46,846 bases of DNA, from assembly GCA_022822865.1 (NCBI GenBank), contig JAJDYJ010000078.1:1-46846 (forward strand). The letters run 5' to 3'. This DNA comes from Pseudomonadales bacterium (GTDB lineage: Bacteria; Pseudomonadota; Gammaproteobacteria; Pseudomonadales; Pseudohongiellaceae). Below the pieces are notes generated by a model. That model was not told the DNA's origin. It was given only the letters and a program-made list of their open reading frames with translations, and did not search any database. The translations under genes and the position numbers were made by a program. This document shows positions 16,118 through 24,753 of this stretch, one piece after another. Positions within the stretch are counted from its first letter, which is position 1; the number at the start of each line of letters is the position of its first letter.

Positions 16118-19105
16118 ATGCTTCATCGCAATCGACTTGTCCGGAAATCGCTGGCGGCCGCTGTCGCCCTCGCCCTGCTGCCGATATCGAACGTCTCGCT
16201 CGCACAAGAAGATCAGATCGAAGAGGTCATCGTGACCGGCACCTATATCCGCCGCACCGAAGGCTTCACCCAGGCTTCCCAGGTTACCCAGCTCACCGCC
16301 GAAGATCTGGAAGCCGAAGGTACGCTGAACATGGCCGAAGTCGTGCAGAATCTCACTTTCGTGAACGGTTCAAGCTCGGCTATCACCAACACGATTCAGG
16401 GAACCGATTCGCGTTCCTCGAATATTGACCTGCGCGGGCTCGGCGCGCGTTCCACCTTGACCTTGCTCGACGGCAAGCGGCTGGTGAACGAAAACGTCAA
16501 CGCGCTGATTCCCACGATCGCGCTGCAACGCATCGATATCGTCGCCGACGGCGCCGCCGCGCTGTACGGCAACGAAGCTGTGGCGGGCGTGGTCAATTTC
16601 GTGCCCTATTCCTCTTATGACGGTTTCCGGCTCGAAACCTATGCCGAAGGCGACAGCCGCGGCGACTTCGACGAACATTCGGTCCAGGCGCTCTGGGGCG
16701 GCGAGATCGGCGATCTCGATGTGGTGCTCGCGGCCCAGATGCGCGCCGCGAGCCGTCTGGGTTGGGACGAAAGGCCCCTGCTGTCCCAGTCCGGATTGAG
16801 CCAGTCATCCAATGCCCCGGGCAGATGGACGGTGCCGCCCCGGGGGCCCGACGGCGAATACACCGGCGGCCGCTATTCGGAACGGCCCGACCCCAATTGC
16901 GGCCAGACGCGCCAGGGATACGAGGCGGACAAGGTAGCCAACCCCTATGGCTTTCTCACCAACAACGGCGTCCGCTGCCGCTTCGATTACGGCGACACCC
17001 GCAGCTACCGCGACCCGTTCGAGAACGCCTCGTACTTCGGCAATGCCACCTGGGATTACAGCGACGATCTGACGCTCTCGCTGCAAGGATTCTGGGCGCG
17101 GCTGGCGGAGCGCTCGTTCAACTCCACCGCGAGTTCCGGCGGCCAGGAGAAGATCGCCTTGCTCGACCCGATTCGCGGCGAACTTCCCGGCAATCCCTTC
17201 CGCGCCGTGAACTCCATGGGGCAGCCGCTTTTCGCGGTTGATTTCAATGGCGACGGCATCCCTGACCGCGACCCGAACAAGGACCTCAACGGCGACGGCA
17301 TGCCCGACGCCATCCTCACCGGCAACGGCGGCCTCGACCCCTGGATTCCGCTGTTCGAAGACGTCATCCCCCGCACCATGCGGCCCATCAACAAGACCAT
17401 GGGTCTGCCCGGCGCCGGGGTGCGGCAGAACTACCTGAGCGCGGACAGCGACAACTTGCGCGACAATCTCGACCATATCGGCCGCTGGAGCGCGCAGGCG
17501 GACTTCATCGTGCCCTTTATCGAAGGCTGGGAAGGATTCGCTTCCTACACCTACAATTACCGGCACTACGAATACACGAATACCGCCGTATACAACTTCG
17601 CCGCGATTCAGCAAGGGCTGAATTGCGATGTCGTCAACGACCGCAATTCCTGCTACAACCCCTTCTTCGTCGTCGACCCCGCCGTGGCGACGCCTTCCCA
17701 TGTGTTCGACGCCGTGTACGCCGTAGGCACCGAGAAGGTCAAGGACACGCTTGACACGATCGACGTCGTGCTCAACGGCGAGGTTCCCCTCGGCGGCTTC
17801 GAGTTGCCCGGCGGACCCATCGGCGCCGCGGTGGGATTCCAGCGCCGCAACGACGAGTTCACCAACACGCCACACTATGTCTTGCAGGCCGGCACGCCCT
17901 GGATCGGCGCTTTCAATCCGGAAAGGGAAACTTCCGGCAGCCGCGAAATCGACGCCTGGTTCGCCGAACTCGCCGTGCCCGTACTCGACAACCTGGAAGT
18001 CGAACTCGCCGTGCGGCGCGAAGAATTCAGTACCGGTCAGGTTTCCACCGATCCGAAGTACGGCATCACCTACTCGCCGGTCGATTGGCTGATCTTGCGC
18101 GCCACCCAGGGCGATGCCTTCATTGCACCCACGCTGGAACAGTTGTACAACCCGGTGACTTGCGGACTGCAGTCGATTACCGATCGTTTCACCACCTTCG
18201 ACGCCTTCGGCACGATTTGCGCCGGCGGCAATCCCAATCTGGCCAACGAGACCTCGGAATCGTCACAGTTGGGATTCGACCTGATGTTCGACGATTTCGA
18301 CCTGCACGTCACCTGGAACGAGACCGATTTCCAGAATCGGATTTTCTTCCTTCGGGCACAGCAGATTGTCGATGTGGATTTCATCAACTTCAAGGCCTGG
18401 TCAGGCTTTACCGGTAGCGGCGAAGGGACCGAGAAGCCCACCGAGGACCAGGTGCGCTCCTGGGTCGCCAGCGGCCTGGCGGACCCGCGGATCAAGCGCG
18501 ACCCCAACGACGTCGCCTCGATCCGCCAGGTGGACAGCGGCAGCAGCAACGCCGAAACCGTGAAAGTGACCGCCTGGGACATCCAGGGCAATTACCGCTT
18601 TGCTTTCGACAACATCGGCGAATTCCGGCTGAATCTGCAGGCGACTTACATCGACGAGTTTCTTTATCAGGCGAATGTCACCGAACCGGTGCGGGACGGG
18701 GCGGGCAATTCCAATTCCAACACCGGAACCGCTCCCGCGCTGCCGAAACTCAAGGCCAATCTGCGGCTTGGCTGGGTAAACGGCGATCACAGCGTGGTGT
18801 CCACGGTGCATTATGTGGATGACATGACATACGACGGCCCGGTATTCAGCTTCATGAACTCCTGGGCGAACACCTATCATCCCGACGGCATTCGCGATAC
18901 CGGCATTTACGCCTGGACCGACATGGATATCGCCTACACCTATCGCGGCCTGGAGATGTTCGACGGCGAGATAGCGTTTACCGTGGGTTCGCGCAACGTG
19001 TTCGACCGGGAAGCCCAGCGCACGCCGCTGTTCGCCGGAGTGATCGGCGAATTGCAGGATCCGCTCGGCCGGATGATCTACGCGCGGCTCGTGTACGACT
19101 TTTGA
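16118..19105 (+). CDS. TonB-dependent outer-membrane receptor (first copy)
   Basis: This 995-residue receptor would import its ligand across the outer membrane with energy from TonB. It has a signal peptide (cleavage after SLAQ, about residue 30), a TonB-box-like IEEVIVTGTYIRR, a plug domain (about 45-200; DLEAEGTLNMAEVVQNL, LRGLGARSTLTLLDGKRL), then a beta-barrel ending in the aromatic C-terminus ARLVYDF. A loop at about residues 375-399 carries two DxNxDG motifs (FNGDGIPDRDP and LNGDGMPDAI), calcium-type loops not seen at the matching place in the second receptor. GGGAGAG precedes the ATG. It leads a five-gene run with the four isopropylmalate-dehydratase-family genes, so the ligand is probably their substrate or precursor. 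Confidence 0.95.
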   Translation: MLHRNRLVRKSLAAAVALALLPISNVSLAQEDQIEEVIVTGTYIRRTEGFTQASQVTQLTAEDLEAEGTLNMAEVVQNLTFVNGSSSAITNTIQGTDSRSSNIDLRGLGARSTLTLLDGKRLVNENVNALIPTIALQRIDIVADGAAALYGNEAVAGVVNFVPYSSYDGFRLETYAEGDSRGDFDEHSVQALWGGEIGDLDVVLAAQMRAASRLGWDERPLLSQSGLSQSSNAPGRWTVPPRGPDGEYTGGRYSERPDPNCGQTRQGYEADKVANPYGFLTNNGVRCRFDYGDTRSYRDPFENASYFGNATWDYSDDLTLSLQGFWARLAERSFNSTASSGGQEKIALLDPIRGELPGNPFRAVNSMGQPLFAVDFNGDGIPDRDPNKDLNGDGMPDAILTGNGGLDPWIPLFEDVIPRTMRPINKTMGLPGAGVRQNYLSADSDNLRDNLDHIGRWSAQADFIVPFIEGWEGFASYTYNYRHYEYTNTAVYNFAAIQQGLNCDVVNDRNSCYNPFFVVDPAVATPSHVFDAVYAVGTEKVKDTLDTIDVVLNGEVPLGGFELPGGPIGAAVGFQRRNDEFTNTPHYVLQAGTPWIGAFNPERETSGSREIDAWFAELAVPVLDNLEVELAVRREEFSTGQVSTDPKYGITYSPVDWLILRATQGDAFIAPTLEQLYNPVTCGLQSITDRFTTFDAFGTICAGGNPNLANETSESSQLGFDLMFDDFDLHVTWNETDFQNRIFFLRAQQIVDVDFINFKAWSGFTGSGEGTEKPTEDQVRSWVASGLADPRIKRDPNDVASIRQVDSGSSNAETVKVTAWDIQGNYRFAFDNIGEFRLNLQATYIDEFLYQANVTEPVRDGAGNSNSNTGTAPALPKLKANLRLGWVNGDHSVVSTVHYVDDMTYDGPVFSFMNSWANTYHPDGIRDTGIYAWTDMDIAYTYRGLEMFDGEIAFTVGSRNVFDREAQRTPLFAGVIGELQDPLGRMIYARLVYDF

Positions 19106-19121
19106 TCGGACGGGAGACTGA

Positions 19122-19781
19122 ATGGCAAACGGTTTCTCGAGTCTGAGCGGTATCGCGCTGCCCTATCTGCACGGCGATGTGACGATCGATCACATCGCCG
19201 CGCCGGGCGTCGGCATGCACGATCACGGGCGGACCGATCCGGAGTTGGACTCGTCCACCCGGCGCGTTTGCCGCGCTTTCGAACTTGAGCGTTATTTCGC
19301 GGACGGAAGCGAGAATCCCGCGAGCGTCTTCAACCAGGCGCCATATCGAAACGCGTCGATTCTGCTAGCCGGCCGGAATTTCGGCATCGGCGGCACGCAG
19401 ACCCCCGCCGCCGCCTACATGCTTGGCTGCGGCTTCCGGGCGGTCATAGCGCCGAGTTTCGGTCCTGTGTTCCATGACGACTGTGTACAGACGGGACTGT
19501 TCCCCGTTATCCTCGAACAGGAATTCGTGCGGACGCTCGCCGCTGCGACAGTCGCGGCGCCGCAACTGGAGATGACGATCGACCTTGAGCAACAGACCAT
19601 CGCGAGGCCGGACAGCGGCCCCATCCCATTTCAGATGAATCCGAGGCTGCTCGAACGATTCATGCGCGGGCTGGCGGACGAAGACGAAACGATGCGCTTT
19701 CAGGAAGAGGCGGAGGCGTTTCGGGAAGCCCAGCAATCGAATCAACCCTGGATTTATCGACCCACCGGAGATCCGAAATGA
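19122..19781 (+). CDS. LeuD-like small subunit, first copy (active-site loop altered)
   Basis: This 219-residue protein belongs to the isopropylmalate dehydratase/aconitase small-subunit (swivel) family. Family blocks are GIALPYLHGDVTIDHIAAPG, ASILLAGRNFGIGGTQTPAA, GFRAVIAPSFGPVFHDDCVQTGLFPV and the C-terminal QPWIYRP. In biosynthetic LeuD the loop reads GCGSSRE, where Ser and Arg act in catalysis; here residues 91-93 are Gly-Thr-Gln, so the Ser-Ser-Arg is lost. GGGAG precedes the ATG, 16 bases after the receptor stop. It overlaps the following large-subunit gene by four bases (ATGA). I infer a structural, regulatory or differently catalytic partner. No signal peptide is visible. Confidence 0.87.
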   Translation: MANGFSSLSGIALPYLHGDVTIDHIAAPGVGMHDHGRTDPELDSSTRRVCRAFELERYFADGSENPASVFNQAPYRNASILLAGRNFGIGGTQTPAAAYMLGCGFRAVIAPSFGPVFHDDCVQTGLFPVILEQEFVRTLAAATVAAPQLEMTIDLEQQTIARPDSGPIPFQMNPRLLERFMRGLADEDETMRFQEEAEAFREAQQSNQPWIYRPTGDPK

Positions 19782-21280
19782 AACGACGAGACTTTATCAA
19801 GACCGGCATCGGCGCGGGCGTCGGCTGCGGCTTCGTGCCGATGCAGTCGCTGTTCGCGCAGCAAGGCGTCGCCAAAACGCTTTACGACAAGATCTGGGAA
19901 GCGCATGAGGTAAGCTTCCTCGGCGGTATCACATCGGTGCTGCACGTCGACCGCATGATGCTTCCCGACAGCGGTCCCGGGTCCATCAGGCAACTGCTCG
20001 ACGCGGGCGAGACCATCAAGAATCCGGAACTCGTCTGGGCGGTTGCCGACCACCAGGTATCGACCTCGCCCGAACGCTATACGAACCGGTCGCTCAACCT
20101 CGGCGACGTCGCCAACGAATTCCCGGAAATGAAGGAAGAACTGGCCGCCATGGGCATCCAGGCTTTCGGAATCGACGATCCCGAGCAAGGCATCCAGCAT
20201 GTGGTCGGCCCGGAAACCGGGCTGACGCTGCCGGGCATGCTCATGGTCGCCGGCGACAGCCACACTTGCACTCACGGCGCGGTCGGATGCGTTTCCTGGG
20301 GCGGCGAAACCGCCCGCAACGTGTTACTGACCGGCACCGTAATTCGTGAGCGGGCGCGCAATCTGCGCGTGAACTACACCGGGACGCTGGGCCCATGGGT
20401 CCGGGGCAAGGACATGATCCTGCATACCATCGGCGCCCTCGGCGCCGACGCCGGCAATCGTTGCGCGGTCGAGTACGCCGGGCCGCTGGTGCGTTCCCTG
20501 GGTATCGAAGGCCGCATGACCATTTGCAATCTGTCGATTGAAATGGGCGCGGCGACCGGCATGGTGGCGCCGGACGACACCACTTACGAATACGTCGCCA
20601 ACCGCGAATACGCTCCCCGCGGTGAACTCTGGGACCAGGCGCTGGCTTATTGGCGCGGCCTGCCGACCGATGACGCCGCCGCGTTTTATCGCGACGAGAC
20701 CATCGACATGACCAATGTGGAGCCCCAGGTGACCTGGGGCATCAGTCCCGAGCACGTTATCGGCATCAGCGACCGCGTTCCCGCGCCGGACGACGCGCCC
20801 TTCGAGAAGCGGGACGCCTGGCGCAGGGCGCTTGAATACACCGGACTGACTCCGGGAGACACCATCGCCGACACGCCGGTCGACGAAGTCTTCATCGGCT
20901 CCTGCGCCGAAAGCCGCATCAGCGACCTGCGCGCGGCGGCCGAAGTCGTTCGCGGCCGCAGGGTGGCGCCGAATGTGCTGGCCTGGGTGATCGCGGGTTC
21001 CCAGCCGGTCAAGCGGCAAGCGGAAGCCGAAGGCCTGGACCGCATTTTCACGAATGCGGGTTTCGACTGGCGCGAGCCCGGCTGCTCCAAATGCTATGGC
21101 TCGAACGGCGATCTGGTAGCCCAGGGCAAGCGGTGCGTTTCCAACTCGAACCGTAATTATGTCGGCCGCCAGGGCATAGACGCCGTCACGCATCTGGTCA
21201 GTACGCCGATGGCGGCCGCGGCGGCAATCGCCGGACGCATCGTCGACGTGCGGCGGCTGATGGCCGGGGAGATCGCGTAA
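19778..21280 (+). CDS. Tat-signal LeuC-like 4Fe-4S hydro-lyase large subunit
   Basis: This 500-residue protein aligns along its length with 3-isopropylmalate dehydratase large subunit LeuC. Matching blocks are KTLYDKIWEAH, LPGMLMVAGDSHTCTHGAVG, GRMTICNLSIEMGA, EPQVTWGISPEHVI, VFIGSCAESRI and GCSKCYGSN. The three cluster ligands are present (Cys376, Cys436, Cys439). Unlike LeuC it begins MKRRDFIKTGIGAGVGCGF, a twin-arginine export signal, with the LeuC homology starting only at about residue 31. The start is firm because the ATG overlaps the stop of the preceding gene and has GGAG upstream. The substrate-loop region DRMMLPDSGP differs from the LeuC motif DRHLVHE. I infer a periplasmic Fe-S hydro-lyase with a substrate other than isopropylmalate. 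Confidence 0.9.
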   Translation: MKRRDFIKTGIGAGVGCGFVPMQSLFAQQGVAKTLYDKIWEAHEVSFLGGITSVLHVDRMMLPDSGPGSIRQLLDAGETIKNPELVWAVADHQVSTSPERYTNRSLNLGDVANEFPEMKEELAAMGIQAFGIDDPEQGIQHVVGPETGLTLPGMLMVAGDSHTCTHGAVGCVSWGGETARNVLLTGTVIRERARNLRVNYTGTLGPWVRGKDMILHTIGALGADAGNRCAVEYAGPLVRSLGIEGRMTICNLSIEMGAATGMVAPDDTTYEYVANREYAPRGELWDQALAYWRGLPTDDAAAFYRDETIDMTNVEPQVTWGISPEHVIGISDRVPAPDDAPFEKRDAWRRALEYTGLTPGDTIADTPVDEVFIGSCAESRISDLRAAAEVVRGRRVAPNVLAWVIAGSQPVKRQAEAEGLDRIFTNAGFDWREPGCSKCYGSNGDLVAQGKRCVSNSNRNYVGRQGIDAVTHLVSTPMAAAAAIAGRIVDVRRLMAGEIA

Positions 21281-21918
21281 TGGCCGAACAGGCAGCACTT
21301 GGCAGCGGGCCGCAATTCCTCCGGCAGGAGGGAATCGCGGCGCCGCTTATGATGGACAATGTCGATACCGATATCATCTCGCCGATCGGCAAGCCTCCCA
21401 ATCCCGGCGCCACGCCGGAAACCCGGGCTTTCGAACCGATCCGCTTCTTCGCGGACGGCAGGGAGAAGCCCGACTTCATCCTCAACCAGGAAGCTTTCCG
21501 CCGGGCGTCGATCATTCTGGCCGGCAAGAACTTCGGCACCGGAAGTTCGCGCTCGGTGGCGGTGAGCCGGCCGCTCGCCGGCGGCATCAACGTCGTGATA
21601 GCGGAAAGTTTCGGCCCGCTGTTTTATGACAACAGCGTGCGGCTGGGGCTGCTGGCGGTGCCGCTCGACGGAGAGACGATCGAACAAATCGCGCAATGGT
21701 CTTTCGCCAATCCCGGCCAGTCGATACTCGTCGACCTGCAAAGACAGGTGATTGAAGTGCCGGGAATGGAAACTATCGAGTTTCGGGTCGAACCGCGTGT
21801 CCGTGAAAAACTTCTCAACGGATATTCGGTGCGCGAGGAATTGAGCAGGCTGGAAGGGGAAATCGATGAGTTCGCGCAAGCCTACCGGCAAGGCCAACCC
21901 TGGATCTACCAGAAGTAA
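21280..21918 (+). CDS. LeuD-like small subunit, second copy (active-site loop intact)
   Basis: The 212-residue product is the best-preserved small subunit of the cluster. It has MDNVDTDIISPIGKP (the DTD motif of LeuD), PDFILNQEAFRRASIILAGKNFGTGSSR with the catalytic-type Ser-Ser-Arg at 89-91, VVIAESFGPLFYDNSVRLGLLAV, and the C-terminal QPWIYQK shared with the first copy. It is the probable functional partner of the Tat-signal LeuC-like protein. Its ATG shares one base with the preceding stop (TAATG) after a GGGGAG site. No export signal is visible; if it works with the exported large subunit it would have to cross the membrane as a preassembled complex, or the complex remains inside. Confidence 0.92.
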   Translation: MAEQAALGSGPQFLRQEGIAAPLMMDNVDTDIISPIGKPPNPGATPETRAFEPIRFFADGREKPDFILNQEAFRRASIILAGKNFGTGSSRSVAVSRPLAGGINVVIAESFGPLFYDNSVRLGLLAVPLDGETIEQIAQWSFANPGQSILVDLQRQVIEVPGMETIEFRVEPRVREKLLNGYSVREELSRLEGEIDEFAQAYRQGQPWIYQK

Positions 21919-22531
21919 GAGCGAACTCATACCCGCGATTGCCTCGCAATCCCCTGTCGGCGTGCTTGACCGGCACGCCGGCGCGGCAGTGGTGCTGCGA
22001 GCGGTCGCATTGCCCCGGGCCGCCGACTACGACGCCATTTTCGCAAGCCCCTGGAGTGGTCTGCTCGCGGAAGCCGCCGGCAAACGCGAAACCACTCCCT
22101 CGATCCTGCTTTCGGAGTTCAGTCTCGGTCTGGGCGAAAAACACGAGTTTCATTTCGAGACCTTGACCGAAGCGGGAATTCGCGTCGCAATAGCCCCGTT
22201 TTTCGGCGCCGGCCTCGTTTCCGAAGCCGTACGCTGGGGAACTCTGCTCACGCCGCTTCCCGCGGAGGCTATACAGGCGCTTGGCGAGCACATCAGGGAC
22301 AAGCCCGAAACCATTCTGACTGTCGATCTGCGCGAACAGCGGATCGAGTTGCCGGACGCCGAATCCGTCGCCTTCGAAACCCATCCCTGGCTTAGAAGCC
22401 GCCTGCTATTCGGCATGGACAATCTGGACGAACAATTCCGGCACTCGGCATCCGCGGAAGAATTCCGTTCGCGCGATCAAAGCCGGCGCCCCTGGTTGTA
22501 CGGGAAGCCGGACAAGCCCGATGCGGAATGA
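21866..22531 (+). CDS. Degenerate LeuD-like protein, third copy
   Basis: Overall resemblance is weak, but the order of motifs is that of LeuD. PSILLSEFSLGLGEKHEFHF stands in place of ASIILAGKNFGTGSSRS, and GIRVAIAPFFGAGLVSEAVRWGTLLTPL in place of GINVVIAESFGPLFYDNSVRLGLLAVPL. A hydrophobic VDL strand follows and the C-terminus is RRPWLYGKP, like the QPWIY of the other two copies. The Ser-Ser-Arg is replaced by Glu-Lys-His (91-93) and the N-terminal DTD motif is absent. The ATG at 21866 has AGGGGA upstream and overlaps the second copy by 53 bases; a later start is possible. I infer a diverged, non-catalytic subunit. It is intact, not a pseudogene by reading frame. Confidence 0.75.
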   Translation: MSSRKPTGKANPGSTRSKSELIPAIASQSPVGVLDRHAGAAVVLRAVALPRAADYDAIFASPWSGLLAEAAGKRETTPSILLSEFSLGLGEKHEFHFETLTEAGIRVAIAPFFGAGLVSEAVRWGTLLTPLPAEAIQALGEHIRDKPETILTVDLREQRIELPDAESVAFETHPWLRSRLLFGMDNLDEQFRHSASAEEFRSRDQSRRPWLYGKPDKPDAE

Positions 22532-22554
22532 CGAGTCTGGCGGCCGGATCTCAG

Positions 22555-24609
22555 TCAGGGCTGCCGAAAGGCCAGCAACTCTCCGGAATATCCCCTGCCG
22601 CTGATCGCCACCACCAGATATTGCTCTCCATCGAGTTCGTATGTCATGGGCGAGCCGGTCTGGGGCGCCGGCAGCGGCAGCGCGCCGCGTTCCTCGCCGG
22701 TGGCCTTGTCGTAGGCGCGAAGCATGGCGCGGGAGGTTCCGTCTTCGCCGGTGGTCATTTCGGCCTCGCCCGCGATCAGCAGCGTACTGGTGACCAGCGT
22801 ACCCACCGAGGCGCTCTGCCCCGTGCGCGGCAGGTCTACGCCTGCCAGCGCCGGATTGGCGCGGATCCGGTCGGGCGTCTGGCCGTGGGGAATCTTCCAG
22901 GCGATTTCGCCGTTGTTCATATCGACGGCGGTGATGACGCCATAGGGCGGCTTCAGCAGCGGCAGGCCGTTGACGAGCAATCCGACCGGCGGGCGCCCGC
23001 GGCTCGAAACGGGACGCTCGCGCTGGGCCGCGCTGAAATCGGTGCGCCCGCCTCCCGCCGAGGAACCGGCGCCGCCGGTGGTGCGCGGACCGGTAGCGGC
23101 GTTGCCCTGGATATACGCCATGTCGGATTGACCGGGATACGGCGGCACCACGGCGAGACTGCCGACTGAACTGTTGGAGGACACATACAACATGTTCGTT
23201 TCCGGGTCATAGGAGCCGCCGGGCCAATTGGTGCCGCCGCCGGTGGAAGGCGCCATCAACACACCGAGCGGTCCGTCGATATCGCTTACCACGGGCGGTG
23301 TAAACAATGGCCCCATCCGGTACCAGGAGGCAATTTCCAGCGCCCGGGCGCGCAACTCCGGGGTGTAGTCGATGAGGTCGTCTTCGGTCACGCCCTGGCG
23401 GTCGTAGGCCGGCGGCCGGGTCGGAATCGGCTGGGTCGGCGAATACCATTCTCCCGGCACGTCGCCGGCAGGCACGGGCTGTTCGACGATGGGCCAGACC
23501 GGCTCGCCGGTCTCCCGGTCGAATACGTAAAGGAACGCCTGCTTGGTGGGCTGGGCCACAGCCTTGATCAGGCGGCCGTCGACAGTGATGTCCATCAGGA
23601 TCGGTGCACAGGGAATATCCTGGTCCCAGATACCGTGATGCACGAGCTGAAAATGCCACTGGCGTTCGCCGGTATGCAGATCCACCGCAAGCAGGGTTTC
23701 GGCGAACAGGTTGTCTCCCGGCCGGTAGGCGCCATAGTAGTCGCCGGTGGCGGCTTCCACGGGCAGATAAACCATGTTGAGTTCGGGATCGACCGAGATT
23801 TGCGCCCAGACGCCCGTATTGCCCGTGTAGGACGCCGAATCTCCTTCCCAGGTCTCGTAACCGTATTCGCCGGGCATCGGAATCGTGTGGAAAATCCACA
23901 AGCGCTCGCCGGTGCGCACATCGTAGCCGCGCACGAATCCCTTGATGTTTTCCCGGCTGCGCGGATTGCCGCCGGTATGGTGGGCGGCGCCGACGATAAC
24001 GACGCCGTTGGCGATAATCGGTGTGGCATGCAAGCCGATCTGGCCAAGCGCCATGTCCGGCGGCTGATCGAGTTGCCGCATCAGGTCGACGACGCCGTTG
24101 TCGCCGAACTCCTCATCCGGTCTGCCCGTTGCCGCGTCCAGCGCCACCATCTGGTAACCGGGGGTCACATAAACCACCCTTGCCTCGTCGCCTTCCCGCC
24201 AGAACGCGAGTCCGCGTCCGGATAATTGTCGCGGCGCGACTTCTCCCCGTTCGCCTTCGCGCAGGCTGAAGGTCCAGAGTAATTCGCCCGTTCGGGCGTC
24301 GAGAGCGACAACCGCACGTCGCGTGCCGCCGGTGGAATAGAGTACGCCGTCGACCATCAGCGGCGTCGACTGCAGGCGGTATTCGGGCGACGGGCCGAGA
24401 TTATCGGTCTTGAAACGCCAGGCGACTTCCAGGTCGGCGAAGTTCGAGGCGTCTATGCCTGACAGCGCGGAATAGCGCGTATGGCCGAGATCGCCGCCGT
24501 ATGTCGGCCATTCGCCGCCCGGAGCGCCGTACTGCGCCGCGGCGTTCCCGGATACGAGCGCCAGAACCGAGCAAACGCCCGGCAGTAGGATTTTTCGCAT
24601 GAGTGTCAT
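22555..24609 (-). CDS. PQQ-dependent dehydrogenase (membrane glucose dehydrogenase-like, periplasmic)
   Basis: The 684-residue protein has a signal peptide (MTLMRKILLPGVCSVLALVSGNAAAQ) and an eight-bladed quinoprotein propeller. Typical blocks are GGEWPTYGGDLGHTRYSAL, ALDARTGELLWTF, FQLVHHGIWDQDIPCAPIL, GGGTNWPGGSYDPETNMLYV and a C-terminal TYELDGEQYLVVAISGRGY. It resembles the soluble catalytic part of PQQ glucose dehydrogenase but lacks its N-terminal membrane helices and has no heme motif. It would oxidise an alcohol, sugar or polyol in the periplasm; the substrate is unknown. GGGAG precedes the ATG. It converges on the hydratase operon (23-base gap) and diverges from the second TonB receptor, so it may be co-regulated with the latter through the 144-base intergenic region. 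Confidence 0.92.
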   Translation of the reverse strand: MTLMRKILLPGVCSVLALVSGNAAAQYGAPGGEWPTYGGDLGHTRYSALSGIDASNFADLEVAWRFKTDNLGPSPEYRLQSTPLMVDGVLYSTGGTRRAVVALDARTGELLWTFSLREGERGEVAPRQLSGRGLAFWREGDEARVVYVTPGYQMVALDAATGRPDEEFGDNGVVDLMRQLDQPPDMALGQIGLHATPIIANGVVIVGAAHHTGGNPRSRENIKGFVRGYDVRTGERLWIFHTIPMPGEYGYETWEGDSASYTGNTGVWAQISVDPELNMVYLPVEAATGDYYGAYRPGDNLFAETLLAVDLHTGERQWHFQLVHHGIWDQDIPCAPILMDITVDGRLIKAVAQPTKQAFLYVFDRETGEPVWPIVEQPVPAGDVPGEWYSPTQPIPTRPPAYDRQGVTEDDLIDYTPELRARALEIASWYRMGPLFTPPVVSDIDGPLGVLMAPSTGGGTNWPGGSYDPETNMLYVSSNSSVGSLAVVPPYPGQSDMAYIQGNAATGPRTTGGAGSSAGGGRTDFSAAQRERPVSSRGRPPVGLLVNGLPLLKPPYGVITAVDMNNGEIAWKIPHGQTPDRIRANPALAGVDLPRTGQSASVGTLVTSTLLIAGEAEMTTGEDGTSRAMLRAYDKATGEERGALPLPAPQTGSPMTYELDGEQYLVVAISGRGYSGELLAFRQP

Positions 24610-24753
24610 ATTATCTCCCGCACCAGGAAGGTTGCCGGTCGGTCCAGTCTAGCATAGCGTTTCGAAACTGCGAACGTGATCGATCAACCAGAAAAATAAC
24701 TGCCCGCCTGTGCTGTATCGAGTCGTAATCAACTTTCAGGAGAGTCTTGAACC

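Noticed and set aside
16805..17875. 356-codon open frame antisense to the first TonB receptor
   Set aside because: The Val/Gly/Ala-rich product is typical of antisense translation of GC-rich genes; the plus strand encodes a clear receptor.
19122..22531. Interpretation as leucine biosynthesis genes leuCD
   Set aside because: No leuA or leuB, presence of a Tat signal, altered substrate loop, three small subunits and catabolic neighbours argue against it.
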